A stretch of DNA of 64,000 bases. Source: Spirochaetota bacterium. Its GTDB lineage: Bacteria > Spirochaetota > UBA4802 > JAGODF01. Positions 1-8,399 of the stretch are shown here, one piece after another (positions within the stretch are counted from its first letter, which is position 1; every line of letters begins with the position of its first letter). The stretch covers positions 124,001 to 188,000 of the forward strand of contig JARKUF010000002.1 of the NCBI GenBank assembly GCA_029974015.1, given 5' to 3'. Under the pieces are notes generated by a model. That model had not been told where the DNA came from. It ran no database searches and saw nothing but the letters and a program-made list of their open reading frames with translations. The position numbers were made by a program, and so were the translations under genes.

Positions 1-552
1 TGCGAAGGGCCTGCCGAAAAGGTGAAGGAGAAGGAGGGCAATTGGAACGGTAAAAAAGAGCGCGTCGGCAGGTTTGAGGAAATGCGCCGCTTCGTTCAGT
101 TTTGTTGTGGCTAAAGATTCAAAGATGAGGTCCCTGGTGAGGCCGGTGTTCATGGATATCCAGAAGTGGAAACTCGTGTTGTAGAGGAAGGCCGCGCCGG
201 TAACAAGGAAACAGGCGAAGGCGTTGAGTGCGTTAGTTATCGCTTTTCTGAAAGGGGTGCCCAATACTCGGCGAAGGAGGGCCAGGAATAATAAGAAAAT
301 AGAGGACCCGCAGAGGGAAAAGAGCGCCTCATTGAATAGGCCTTTAAGAAAAAGATGGACCGGGGCCTGGGACACCATGAAGGCGGTGTCCACTTGTATC
401 ATGTAATGAATGCGAAGGCGATACAAGGACCCCAAAACAAACAGGGCGGCGAAAAGGCCCGAGAAAAAATTCAACAGTTGCGGGTCCTGTCCGGTTATGT
501 AAAAAAATGCGGCACGTATCCGCCTTATTAAGTTTTCGATTCGCAGTTTCAA
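1..552 (-). CDS. Partial multi-spanning membrane protein (N-terminal 184 codons)
   Basis: The reading frame is open from a TTG at 552 to the window edge, so the gene continues beyond base 1. A GGAG motif lies 8 bases before this TTG and no ATG is in frame upstream. The translated part begins LKLRIENLIRRIRAAFFYIT and has several hydrophobic stretches separated by short basic loops, including FFSGLFAALFVLGSLY, LFSLCGSSIFLLFLALL and ALFFTVPIALLLLHLF. This layout resembles the membrane domain in front of the catalytic domain in the two sulfatase-superfamily proteins that follow on the other strand. A third member of that group is therefore a reasonable inference, but no catalytic motif lies within the window. 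It is transcribed divergently from the gene at 1002, across a repeat-filled spacer. Confidence 0.7.
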   Translation of the reverse strand, partial: MKLRIENLIRRIRAAFFYITGQDPQLLNFFSGLFAALFVLGSLYRLRIHYMIQVDTAFMVSQAPVHLFLKGLFNEALFSLCGSSIFLLFLALLRRVLGTPFRKAITNALNAFACFLVTGAAFLYNTSFHFWISMNTGLTRDLIFESLATTKLNEAAHFLKPADALFFTVPIALLLLHLFGRPFA

Positions 553-613
553 CGTGTTTACTCCATTGATTGGGCCCAACCTACTTTCAAAGCGTCGTAT
601 GTCAATATAATAT

Positions 614-733
614 GGGAATCTCTAAAAATTAAATTTTTAAGGTTCCCTTAAATTGTAACTACTGGCATACTCAGGATTTAGGTTTTCCCGCCCGCCTTCG
701 GTGGGCGGGAAAACCTAATTATTATAGGTTGCC
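614..733 (-). repeat. Full copy of 120-bp MITE-like dispersed element
   Basis: Read on the minus strand it begins GGCAACCTATAA and ends AGAGATTCCC, the inverted termini shared with copies at 24324-24443 and 53164-53283, which are also exactly 120 bp. In the middle is a perfect GC-rich hairpin (about 682-715) with GTTTTCCCGCCC-type arms. No open reading frame lies inside it. Confidence 0.85.
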
Positions 734-740
734 TTTTGAT

Positions 741-802
741 GTTCCCGTCAATTGCAGCTATTGGCAAAATCAGAGGGAAAAACCGATTATTAAAAAGTTG
801 CC
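741..802 (-). repeat. Decayed copy of the dispersed element lacking the GC hairpin
   Basis: The order GTTCCC, AATTGCAGCTATTGGCA, GGGAAAAACC, ATTATTAAAAAGTTGCC matches the flanks of the 120-bp element. The first arm and loop of the GC hairpin are absent, and the copy has shrunk to about 62 bp. It sits almost directly beside the intact copy at 614-733. Confidence 0.55.
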
Positions 803-1001
803 ATATTGCCCTGTGGGTTTAGCTTTGTCCTTTTCTTGAAAGCCTCCTAAATTTGTATTGATTCATCCGGGGACTTATTAGAAATGTTGTAGTTGCAATT
901 TACTCAAGTTTTCACTCCCGGCGGCGTGGAAATCTTTAGCTCTGCTTATGCAAGTAGTACCATGAGAAAAATCGCACTTTGAAAGGACAGATAGGAAGTA
1001 C

Positions 1002-3170
1002 ATGCGTAAGATAGTGTCATCAGCGATGCCGGCCCTGGGGGGCGCCGGGGCCATGCTCCTCTTTTTCCTTTACGGCCTCATCAACAACCTCTCCATGTCG
1101 TACATGGGCAATACCAGCGAGGCCGTGGTGGATTTCATCCTTGGAAATTTCCTGGGTACTATCGTTGTCTTCATGGTGAAGGTCCTGGCGCTTTATCTTG
1201 TTCTGGGAGCACTGTCAGGGTTCTTTATCCTGGGGGCTGTGCGGGGTTATGAGGGCCTTACCTCCAAGAGGCTGTCACCACGAGTTGTCTGGATTATAAC
1301 CGCAGCAGGGACATTTATGGCCGTCCTCCTGCTCTTATTTCGGGACATCATACTCTATCCACAGGTGTATATTAATAATTTTTACGTAAAGGGCAGAGTT
1401 CTCTCTTTTTTCTTCGATTTTCTCACATCCAATTTCCATCCGGCTTTCTTTACCGCATTACTCTGGATTGCCGTTGCGGCCCTGATATGTCTGACGGCCG
1501 CCGGGGCCTTAAGGAGGGGGTGTCATCTGTCCGTTTCGCTTTATCTCGGAGTAATGCTGGTTCTGATGGCATCGGCGTTCCTTTACCTGAAAAGCCCCGC
1601 CCCGGAAACCCAAAACCGGGCTGAGGCAGGGTCCCCGAGCATTATCATCCTCGGGTCCGACGCCCTGCGCCCAGACCACTTCAGCGGTTATGGTTATCAC
1701 CGGAACACGACGCCGAATATCGATGCTCTTATCCGGGAAGGGGTATCCTTCACGAATACCCGCATCGAGGTGCCCAGGACCTTCCCGTCCTGGGTGTCGA
1801 TACTCACGGGCCAGTTTTCGGCCACTCACGGCATTCGACACATGTTTCCCACTTCGAGGGACCTCAACCGGGAATTCAAGTCGATGGTGAAGATCATGAA
1901 CGCGAAGGGGTACTACACCGCAGTGACGGGTGATTATGCCGCCGATATCTTTACCCGTATAGATCTGGGTTTCCAGCGCGTGGACGCGCCCTATTTCAAT
2001 TTCAACAGCATTATCCAGCAGGCGATTCTGGAAAACCACACATTCCTTTTGCCCTTCCTCACGGCCAGATGGGGCCTTTCGCTTTTTCCGGTACTGCGGG
2101 ATTCGGCGTACTTCTGCCCTCCCTTTCTCGTTCGGGACAGAATTAAAAAGGAGATAAACCGCGCCGGGGACAGGCCTTTTTTCATCGCGAGCTTTTTTTC
2201 CTCAACCCACTTTCCTTATGCTCCGCCCTATCCTTATTACCGGATGTACACCGACCCCAAATACGATGGGCAGTACCGCTATTTCAAACAGAGGACCATA
2301 TCCTTGGAGGGGGAAAGCGGTTATGAAAAGGTGACGCCTGCCGACATTCGCCAAATCCGCGCCCTCTACGATGGCGGTCTCCGGGCCTTCGACGACGCCG
2401 TGGGGGGCGTCATTGACCACCTTAAGGCCTCAGGCCGCTTTGAGAACACCATCGTCGTCGTCCTGTCCGACCATGGGGAGAACCTCTATGAAGCAGACGG
2501 GAATGAGAAAAATCCCACTGATAAGAACATTGGCCCGGAAAACCTGGGTATGGGGCATGGTGAACATTTTCGCGGCTCTTACTCCACGAAAATCCCCTTT
2601 ATCATCCGTTTTCCTAAAAAAATCCCCTCCCAGAGGAAAGTGGATGCAGTCGCAAGGCCCGTGGACATTGCCCCTACTCTACTCGATCTTGCGGGGGAGA
2701 AGACGCCTCCCTCCATGGAGGGCGTGTCTCTGGTCGAAATGGCAATCACAGGGCGCGATATGAAACTCAAAGCCTTCGGAGAAACGGGCATCTGGTTCGA
2801 CAACTCCCTTCGGGACGATCTCTTTTTTCAAAAACTGCGCATCTTATATCCCGATATAACCGGGATATCGGAAATTGATTTTCACTTCGATAACCAGATC
2901 GTTCTAAGTGAAAATTACCGCGATCTGATAAACCTTGCCAGACATCGTTATGTCTTCGACGGCCGTTACAAGCTGATCTATATGCCTCTCTCCGACCGGG
3001 TGGAGTACGAGCTCTATGATACGAAGAGCGATCCCGGCGAGATGAAAAACCGCGCCGGTTTCGATTCGGCAAACCTGGCCCGCATGAAAAAATTGCTCTT
3101 CGATTGGGCAGGGCGAAACGGTGACGTGGTGATTTACCGGGATTATATTTTCCCCCGCATGAGATACTGA
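1002..3170 (+). CDS. Membrane-anchored sulfatase/alkaline-phosphatase superfamily transferase or hydrolase
   Basis: The 722-residue protein has about five N-terminal membrane helices (residues 1-200) and then an extracytoplasmic catalytic domain. Superfamily motifs are visible: the metal-binding start SDALRPD near residue 219, a PRTFPSW nucleophile region near 258, SDHGE near 490 and GHGEHF near 517. The nucleophile position holds Thr in T-F-P-S instead of the C/S-x-P-S-R of true sulfatases. In this superfamily that favours phosphoglycerol- or phosphoethanolamine-transferases of the LtaS/EptA kind acting on envelope glycans or lipids. Start ATG follows GGAAG. The next homologue starts 11 bases after the stop, so they are probably one operon. 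The exact substrate is unknown. Confidence 0.8.
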   Translation: MRKIVSSAMPALGGAGAMLLFFLYGLINNLSMSYMGNTSEAVVDFILGNFLGTIVVFMVKVLALYLVLGALSGFFILGAVRGYEGLTSKRLSPRVVWIITAAGTFMAVLLLLFRDIILYPQVYINNFYVKGRVLSFFFDFLTSNFHPAFFTALLWIAVAALICLTAAGALRRGCHLSVSLYLGVMLVLMASAFLYLKSPAPETQNRAEAGSPSIIILGSDALRPDHFSGYGYHRNTTPNIDALIREGVSFTNTRIEVPRTFPSWVSILTGQFSATHGIRHMFPTSRDLNREFKSMVKIMNAKGYYTAVTGDYAADIFTRIDLGFQRVDAPYFNFNSIIQQAILENHTFLLPFLTARWGLSLFPVLRDSAYFCPPFLVRDRIKKEINRAGDRPFFIASFFSSTHFPYAPPYPYYRMYTDPKYDGQYRYFKQRTISLEGESGYEKVTPADIRQIRALYDGGLRAFDDAVGGVIDHLKASGRFENTIVVVLSDHGENLYEADGNEKNPTDKNIGPENLGMGHGEHFRGSYSTKIPFIIRFPKKIPSQRKVDAVARPVDIAPTLLDLAGEKTPPSMEGVSLVEMAITGRDMKLKAFGETGIWFDNSLRDDLFFQKLRILYPDITGISEIDFHFDNQIVLSENYRDLINLARHRYVFDGRYKLIYMPLSDRVEYELYDTKSDPGEMKNRAGFDSANLARMKKLLFDWAGRNGDVVIYRDYIFPRMRY

Positions 3171-3181
3171 GGAACGCATAA

Positions 3182-6016
3182 ATGGACGGTATCGTAAAAA
3201 AACTGAAAGAAACGGCATGGGGCCATAGAAGGGCCATTTGTATCGTCTGTGTCATCATAGCGGGCGCCGCAGCGGCTATATGGTGCCTCTCTTTCATTGG
3301 GAAAATACGCGGTATTTATCCGTCCCTTAGAAGTTTTCTCTGGTGGGCCACGGCCCTGGGGCTTTTGCTCTATGCGATGACGCAGGCGCCTGTACTCAAG
3401 AAGCCTTACCGAATAATGAAATATACCCTGATTGTCCTGGCCTCAACGGCCGTTTTCGCTTTCGTCTTTATGATCGTCTGGTACGCGTTTTTCTTTTTCC
3501 CCGATGATGGTGATTATTTGAAGGAGATCACTTCGAAGCTAACCCGCGTCGAAGGAGGGGCGGAGCGGGTTGAGCTTGACCTTGTTCGCGGCATCGGCAG
3601 TGCCGCTGCCGTAAATCCCCTCTCGGCGGATGACCGCGCATATCTCTTCGCGGACGGCCTTGCGGAGAAGGACTTTTATCTGGACCGCAATCCTTATGAC
3701 AGGACAGGTCACCCCTCCGTAGTCAAGTACGCCACGGGAAAAATATTTTACTACACTTCCCAAAAAACCTCCCTGGCCCTGAAAAAGGGGTCGCGCTTTG
3801 AATTTACCCTCGGGGCGGGTTCGGGGCGCTTCCTGGAACTTGATGCCGCTTTCCCTTCCCTGGACGGAAACCAGGGCCCCGCCAGGCTGAAGGTTTCGTA
3901 CCGGGGTGCAAAAAACCAGGTCTTAGCCGAGAAGCTCCTCTCGCGTGAGCGGAAGCCAGATATCAAACCCTTCCGTTACTCGAACGTGCTTTCATCGATT
4001 TCGTTTTATCTGCGCCATCCAGGCCGGACTGTCCTCATCGACAATACCGGCTGGGAAAGGGTCCGGGTCCCGGTCCCGGACGGGCCCGGCCGTCTCATCA
4101 TCGAGGCTGATATGCCTTCCGGCCCCTCCTACCTTTTCTTGGGTTCGCCGCGGGTGATGTCCAGGGCTGCGGGAAAGCGTTCCGATTATTTGAACATCGC
4201 CTACATCATTTTCGACTGCATGGCGAAAAACCATATCGAACTCTACGAATACCCTGAACTCTTCAAGGACCATGGACCCGAGGAGGCGATGCGGATAATC
4301 GGTCCCCGCAACACCATCGTTCCCTCACTCAATCGATATGCCCGGGAGGCCATTCTCTTTGATTCGATGTATTCCGTGGGGCAGGTGACGCGGCCTTCAA
4401 TTGTGAGCCTGTGGAACTCCAGGCCATATACCGAAAGCAGACTCCCGGTGTTTAGAAACATTGTCACAAGGGAAAACCGGGAAGAGTACAATGCCCTCGG
4501 GTTCGCCGCCCTGGGAGATGAGCTTTCGTCCCGAGGCTGGTTCACCAAGCAGATAAGCTGTAATGCCCAGGGGCATGGGGTGTCTTCCGTGGGGGTGGAC
4601 CTCGGTTTTGATGAGAACTATGACTATACCATGGAAACTTCCGAGCACCCGGAAAATATCCGCCGCATCGTCGAGTTTTTCCAGGAAAACCGGAACAGGA
4701 AGTTTTTCCTGTATTCCCATATCAATACGCCCCACAGCCCCTCCTGGATCCCCCTGGGATACTATCTGAAGGCCCTATGGGACACGGACTTCATTTTTTC
4801 TTCGGCGAAGGTCCTTGGAAATGTTCGATATCTGAACAGCCAGATTGAAAGGATCCTCGAGGCGGCTGAAAAACTCGGCCTCAGGAAAAACACCCTCTTT
4901 ATCTTCACCGCGGACCATTCTTTCGGGAGGTCCTATCTCTTTCGCACAATCGTCACGGAAGAAGAAATGATGTGGGGCCGTCGGGACAGTCAACAGGTGG
5001 CCTGGTTTCACGGGAAGGCCATCTATGTGCGCAAGGGCGGGCCCGACTTGTTCCGCAGTACCATGAACATACCCTTTGTGGTGATTCCTCCAAAGAACGC
5101 GGGTATGGAGCCCGGGAAGATAAAGGCCGCCATCAGCACCCTCGACGTGGCCCCCACGCTTCTCGACCTTACCGTCGGGGCGTCACAGGGGAAATTTACC
5201 GGCCGAAGTTTCAAGGGCCTTCTCTTCGGAAGGGAAGACCGTGAAAAGGTTTTTTCTCCTTTCATTCCCATGGTCGGACGTTTCCAGCGGGCTTTTCTCC
5301 TGGAAGGGAGATACAAGTACTGGCTCAACCTGCCGGGCCTGTATCGATACCGGGATTCGGGCGGCAAGAAATACATTATGCAGCAGGAGTATCTGTACGA
5401 TTACGAAAAGGACCCCTGGGAGGCGGAGAACCTCGCTTTGGACGGAAGGGCGCCGGGCCTTCTGGCCCGCATGAGGAAAATATACCGCGAGCGCTTCATC
5501 GACTATCCCGACAGGAATTATATCCAGATTGCCCCTCGGGGTAAAGGGCAATCGGGGAATTACCGGATTGTGGTGGACGCCCGTGGCAGGATACTGCATA
5601 CGCATACCTATCTTGACACGATAGATATAATCAAGGAAGGCCCTTCGAGGGTGATATTCAACGCCACAATAAAAGAAAAACCGGGAATTGTGAGCTTCGA
5701 AACCGATCCCCCCGCAGCCACTGTTTCGATGACTTTCTATCGCGACGGCGTACTGCTTGCCAGAGGCGATATCTTAACCTCTCCGGAGAAAATTGCCATC
5801 TTTGGGAATCCCCTGCGTTTGGAAAGGGCCGATGATTTTTACATCACCAGGGACCCCGCAAAAACGGGACTGGAGGCAGTAGACCTTCCCCCGGGGTCTG
5901 TATATTTTTCCCGCGTACCTCTGAATTACTGGATGGAGATGGGGGGCGGCGAGAAGGACATCAAGCTCAGCCCGGGCATAAAGGAAGTCCTGCGAGGCTG
6001 GGGGTATATACAATAA
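3182..6016 (+). CDS. Large membrane-anchored sulfatase-superfamily protein with C-terminal extension
   Basis: The protein is 944 residues long. Three hydrophobic segments lie in the first about 110 residues (near 17-40, 48-65 and 75-105), then a poorly conserved spacer to about residue 330, then a catalytic domain. Motifs include AYIIFDCMAKN (metal Asp), GQVTRPSIVSLW (Thr nucleophile), FIFTADHSFG (Asp-His pair) and FVVIPP. A tail of about 150 residues after YIQIAPRGKG looks beta-rich and has no recognised domain. Compared with the gene upstream, the first metal motif is weaker (one Asp), so substrate and activity may differ. A GAGG site precedes the ATG by 8 bases. It is co-transcribed with the 1002 gene, probably for envelope decoration. 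Confidence 0.78.
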   Translation: MDGIVKKLKETAWGHRRAICIVCVIIAGAAAAIWCLSFIGKIRGIYPSLRSFLWWATALGLLLYAMTQAPVLKKPYRIMKYTLIVLASTAVFAFVFMIVWYAFFFFPDDGDYLKEITSKLTRVEGGAERVELDLVRGIGSAAAVNPLSADDRAYLFADGLAEKDFYLDRNPYDRTGHPSVVKYATGKIFYYTSQKTSLALKKGSRFEFTLGAGSGRFLELDAAFPSLDGNQGPARLKVSYRGAKNQVLAEKLLSRERKPDIKPFRYSNVLSSISFYLRHPGRTVLIDNTGWERVRVPVPDGPGRLIIEADMPSGPSYLFLGSPRVMSRAAGKRSDYLNIAYIIFDCMAKNHIELYEYPELFKDHGPEEAMRIIGPRNTIVPSLNRYAREAILFDSMYSVGQVTRPSIVSLWNSRPYTESRLPVFRNIVTRENREEYNALGFAALGDELSSRGWFTKQISCNAQGHGVSSVGVDLGFDENYDYTMETSEHPENIRRIVEFFQENRNRKFFLYSHINTPHSPSWIPLGYYLKALWDTDFIFSSAKVLGNVRYLNSQIERILEAAEKLGLRKNTLFIFTADHSFGRSYLFRTIVTEEEMMWGRRDSQQVAWFHGKAIYVRKGGPDLFRSTMNIPFVVIPPKNAGMEPGKIKAAISTLDVAPTLLDLTVGASQGKFTGRSFKGLLFGREDREKVFSPFIPMVGRFQRAFLLEGRYKYWLNLPGLYRYRDSGGKKYIMQQEYLYDYEKDPWEAENLALDGRAPGLLARMRKIYRERFIDYPDRNYIQIAPRGKGQSGNYRIVVDARGRILHTHTYLDTIDIIKEGPSRVIFNATIKEKPGIVSFETDPPAATVSMTFYRDGVLLARGDILTSPEKIAIFGNPLRLERADDFYITRDPAKTGLEAVDLPPGSVYFSRVPLNYWMEMGGGEKDIKLSPGIKEVLRGWGYIQ

Positions 6017-6330
6017 GTTCCCCTTTTTCTTGAAATACGGAAAATGTTTGATATCTTTACCGTTAGTATCAATTCTGGGATATTAAAAAAATATGGACAG
6101 CCGCAAAAACATAAGGGCAGTCACAAAAACTCGTGTGAGACCTCAAAAAAATATATTTTTTGAGGCCCCATAAAATTGTAACTGCTGTCATACTCAGGAC
6201 TTAGGTTTTCCCGCCCGCCTTCGGCGGGCGGGAAAACGAAGTTTTTGTGACTGCCCATAAATATTAGAGGTTGCCTTATGTTTTTTAGGTTCCCGTACTA
6301 TTAAAACATTCAAATTTGAGGAGTTGTACG
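6017..6330. other. Repeat-rich intergenic region
   Basis: Just over 300 bases with no gene. It holds an imperfect 20-bp-period direct repeat (6095-6110 and 6115-6130) and a compound dispersed element with a 16-bp perfect terminal inverted repeat. Short element-like remnants (TTTTTTAGGTTCCCG near 6281) follow before the small gene at 6331. Confidence 0.6.
6115..6275 (-). repeat. Compound dispersed element with nested 16-bp inverted repeats
   Basis: GGGCAGTCACAAAAAC (6115-6130) is a perfect inverted match to GTTTTTGTGACTGCCC (6241-6256). Between them are the conserved 120-bp-family core in reverse orientation and its GC hairpin (about 6204-6236). The usual family end, TTAGAGGTTGCC, lies outside at 6264-6275, so one element end is nested in another. 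A related GCAGTCACAAAAAT end is seen at 11489. Confidence 0.75.
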
Positions 6331-6540
6331 ATGGCAGACAAGATTCAGAAAACAATGACCTTCGGCGAGTTGGTAAGGAATTTCCCCGAATCGGCCCCGA
6401 TCCTGGCGGAGTACGGCATGCACTGCATAGGTTGCCATATCGGCATCAGCGAGACGATAGAAGAGGGCGCCAGGGCGCACGGTCTCAGCGACGATGATAT
6501 CAGGAACCTGATGACAAGATTGAACGCGAAGGCGGTGTAG
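6331..6540 (+). CDS. DUF1858-type small redox-disulfide protein
   Basis: The 69-residue protein starts at an ATG placed 7 bases after GAGGAG; a longer reading from a TTG at 6316 is unlikely. The sequence MTFGELVRNFPESAPILAEY followed by GMHCIGCHIG matches the small domain often found beside hybrid-cluster proteins in anaerobes, where a CxxC (here CIGC, residues 32-35) is proposed to be redox-active. The gene stands alone and is followed by a strong terminator. Its partner is unknown; a role in metal-cluster or redox handling is inferred from the family only. Confidence 0.85.
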   Translation: MADKIQKTMTFGELVRNFPESAPILAEYGMHCIGCHIGISETIEEGARAHGLSDDDIRNLMTRLNAKAV

Positions 6541-6580
6541 CCAGGATAAGAAATTGCCAAGCATTATGCGAGAAGATAAA

Positions 6581-6619
6581 AAAACCGCCTCTCCGGATGC
6601 GGGGAGGCGGTTTTTTTTT
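6581..6619. terminator. Bidirectional intrinsic terminator
   Basis: A 14-bp stem (AAAACCGCCTCTCC paired with GGGGAGGCGGTTTT, one G-U pair) has a short GGATGC loop. A run of T follows on the plus strand and a run of A precedes it. It can end both the DUF1858 gene and the minus-strand tRNA pair. Confidence 0.85.
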
Positions 6620-6700
6620 GGTGAGGGATGGATTCGAACCATCGAAGGCTTCGCCGGCAGATTTACAGTCTGCTCCCTTTGGCCGCTCGGGAACCTCACC
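6619..6700 (-). tRNA. tRNA-Tyr (anticodon GTA)
   Basis: The minus strand folds into an 82-nt class II tRNA. The acceptor stem is GGTGAGG/CCTCACC, the anticodon loop is CTGTAAA with anticodon GTA, the variable arm is long, and the T arm contains GGTTCGAATCC. The 3' CCA is not encoded. It lies just downstream of tRNA-Thr and ends against the terminator at 6581-6619. Confidence 0.95.
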
Positions 6701-6711
6701 GCGGATCTACG

Positions 6712-6784
6712 AGCTGGCGAGAGGACTTGAACCCCCAACAAGCTGATTACAAATCAGCTGCTCTACCGATTGAGCTACGCCAGC
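6712..6784 (-). tRNA. tRNA-Thr (anticodon TGT)
   Basis: A 73-nt cloverleaf on the minus strand. The acceptor stem is GCTGGCG/CGCCAGC, the D arm contains AGCTCAATCGGTAGAGC, the anticodon loop is TTTGTAA with anticodon TGT, and the T arm contains GGGTTCAAGTCC. The CCA end is not encoded. It is co-transcribed with the tRNA-Tyr that follows. Confidence 0.95.
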
Positions 6785-6796
6785 GACGGAAAGCCA

Positions 6797-6825
6797 TACA
6801 TAGAATCATTAATGTGCAGTGTCAA
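6797..6825 (-). promoter_or_regulatory. Sigma70-type promoter of the tRNA pair
   Basis: On the minus strand, TTGACA (6820-6825) is followed by a 17-base spacer and TATGTA (6797-6802), a few bases before tRNA-Thr. The -35 is a perfect match, the -10 is partial and the spacing is ideal. Confidence 0.6.
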
Positions 6826-7052
6826 TAATTTTTCCTGAAAAAAAATCAACTGACCCGCCGGAAATATGAAATATATTGTTGACATATGTATTTGTTCATC
6901 CGACAGTGAAAGTCGGCTGTCCGATTGTACCGGTGAAGATACAAAAGAATCTGCGAATTGCGGGGACAATGCGTTATGCCCGTCGGTGCGGCCTGCGTTA
7001 GGCTTCCCCCGAAGTTTGGAAATTACGCTCCAGATGATGACCTGATAATGAT

Positions 7053-8399
7053 ATGAGTATTAATGAACGGGCGCTTTCGCTCATGCCGCTTTTTTTCCTC
7101 ATATGCGGAGGATTGCTCGAGGCCCAGCCTCGGACCGTCACCGTGGAGGAATGCGTAACTATTGCTGTCCAGAACCATCCGGAGATAAAGGCCGCAAGTG
7201 AGAACCAGGCGGCAGCCATCGCGAATTATCACATCTCAAGGGCGGGGAACAGCGTCATCGTCGACGCAAACGCGAAGACCGTGGAATACCTGAAACAGGA
7301 CCGTTCCCCGGGGCAGGTGAACATCCCCGGTGTGGACACCACCATCGGGCTCTTCGCGGGACTCGGCGCCACCTACAATCTATATGATCCCCGAGTATCG
7401 ACATCCATAGACGTGGCGCGCCTGAGCGTCGACATGGCGAAGATAAATACCGTCATCGTTCGCAACAGGGTGGTCCTTAACGTCAAGAAAACCTATTTTA
7501 ATTACGGTCTCGCCAAGGAGAGCACCATCTTCAGGGAAAAGCTCAAAGACAAGTATCAAGAGAAGCTTGCGAAGACCAGGATACTGCATCGTATCGGACA
7601 GCGGTCCGCTCTGGAAGTGAGCAAGGCGGAGCTCGACATGGAATCGGCCAAGCTGGATAATGAGCGTTCCAGGAACAATGAAGCCTCTATGCGCACCAAT
7701 CTTCTCATCGCCATGGGCATTTTGGACGATAATATCGAATTCTCGCCGATAATATTGCAGCAGTTTCCCGAACTGCGCTATACCGTGGACGAGCTGTACA
7801 ACCTTGCCCAGGCGAACTCCATTGACATCAGATTTATAAATATGAAGAAGGACTTGGGGAAGCTCAATATAGAATTCCAGAAATCCTCACGTTATCCCAG
7901 GGTGGACATTCAGGCCGCCTTCGGCTTCGAGAACCGCGACCTTCAGAACCGCGAGGAAATAAAATCGGGAATAAAGGGGAACAACTGGGAGCCGACCTTC
8001 CACGCAGGCTTTACCGCGAGCATGCCGGTCTTTTCTGGCGGGGCGATCACGAGCAAGGTGGACAGGTCCGTCGCGGAGTACAATTCCGTGCTCTACGAAG
8101 AGAAAAGGCTCCTGTTGAACGTGAAAAGCGTTATCCGCACCAATTACTATCTCATGGTGGAACTGACCAAACAGGTCGACATGTCGCGCCTCATGGCGGA
8201 TAACGCCGAGAAGCATTTGGAGCTGACCCGGCGGTATTACGAGAGCGGAGTGAGCACCCAGCTTGAGGTGCGTGACGCAGAATTGTCCCTCCTGAATGCC
8301 CAGCTTATGTCGGTGAAGGCCCAGTACGATTACTTGATTACTCTTGCCGAACTGTCCCATATAGTCGGCCTGAGCGAGGAGCAGATATGCAAAAAATAA
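7053..8399 (+). CDS. TolC-family outer-membrane efflux channel
   Basis: The 448-residue protein has a signal-like N terminus (MPLFFLICGGLLEAQ). The mature part begins with the TolC-family opening VTVEECVTIAVQNHPEIKA. Two internally similar halves rich in long amphipathic helices follow, for example ALEVSKAELDMESAKLDNER and GVSTQLEVRDAELSLLNAQL, the hallmark of outer-membrane channel and alpha-barrel assembly. The next gene overlaps it by 13 bases, and ATPase and permease genes follow, so it should be the outer-membrane exit of a MacAB-like export system. No strong ribosome-binding site precedes 7053; an in-frame ATG at 7083 is an alternative start. Confidence 0.88.
   Translation: MSINERALSLMPLFFLICGGLLEAQPRTVTVEECVTIAVQNHPEIKAASENQAAAIANYHISRAGNSVIVDANAKTVEYLKQDRSPGQVNIPGVDTTIGLFAGLGATYNLYDPRVSTSIDVARLSVDMAKINTVIVRNRVVLNVKKTYFNYGLAKESTIFREKLKDKYQEKLAKTRILHRIGQRSALEVSKAELDMESAKLDNERSRNNEASMRTNLLIAMGILDDNIEFSPIILQQFPELRYTVDELYNLAQANSIDIRFINMKKDLGKLNIEFQKSSRYPRVDIQAAFGFENRDLQNREEIKSGIKGNNWEPTFHAGFTASMPVFSGGAITSKVDRSVAEYNSVLYEEKRLLLNVKSVIRTNYYLMVELTKQVDMSRLMADNAEKHLELTRRYYESGVSTQLEVRDAELSLLNAQLMSVKAQYDYLITLAELSHIVGLSEEQICKK

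Larger units (their letters stand above)
553..1001. other. Divergent intergenic spacer filled with repeats
   Basis: About 450 bases without a gene. It holds one full 120-bp dispersed element (614-733) and a hairpin-less decayed copy (741-802). The rest is AT-rich sequence before the sulfatase-like gene at 1002. No convincing -35/-10 pair was found for either flanking gene. A GGAAG ribosome-binding site lies just before 1002. Confidence 0.6.
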
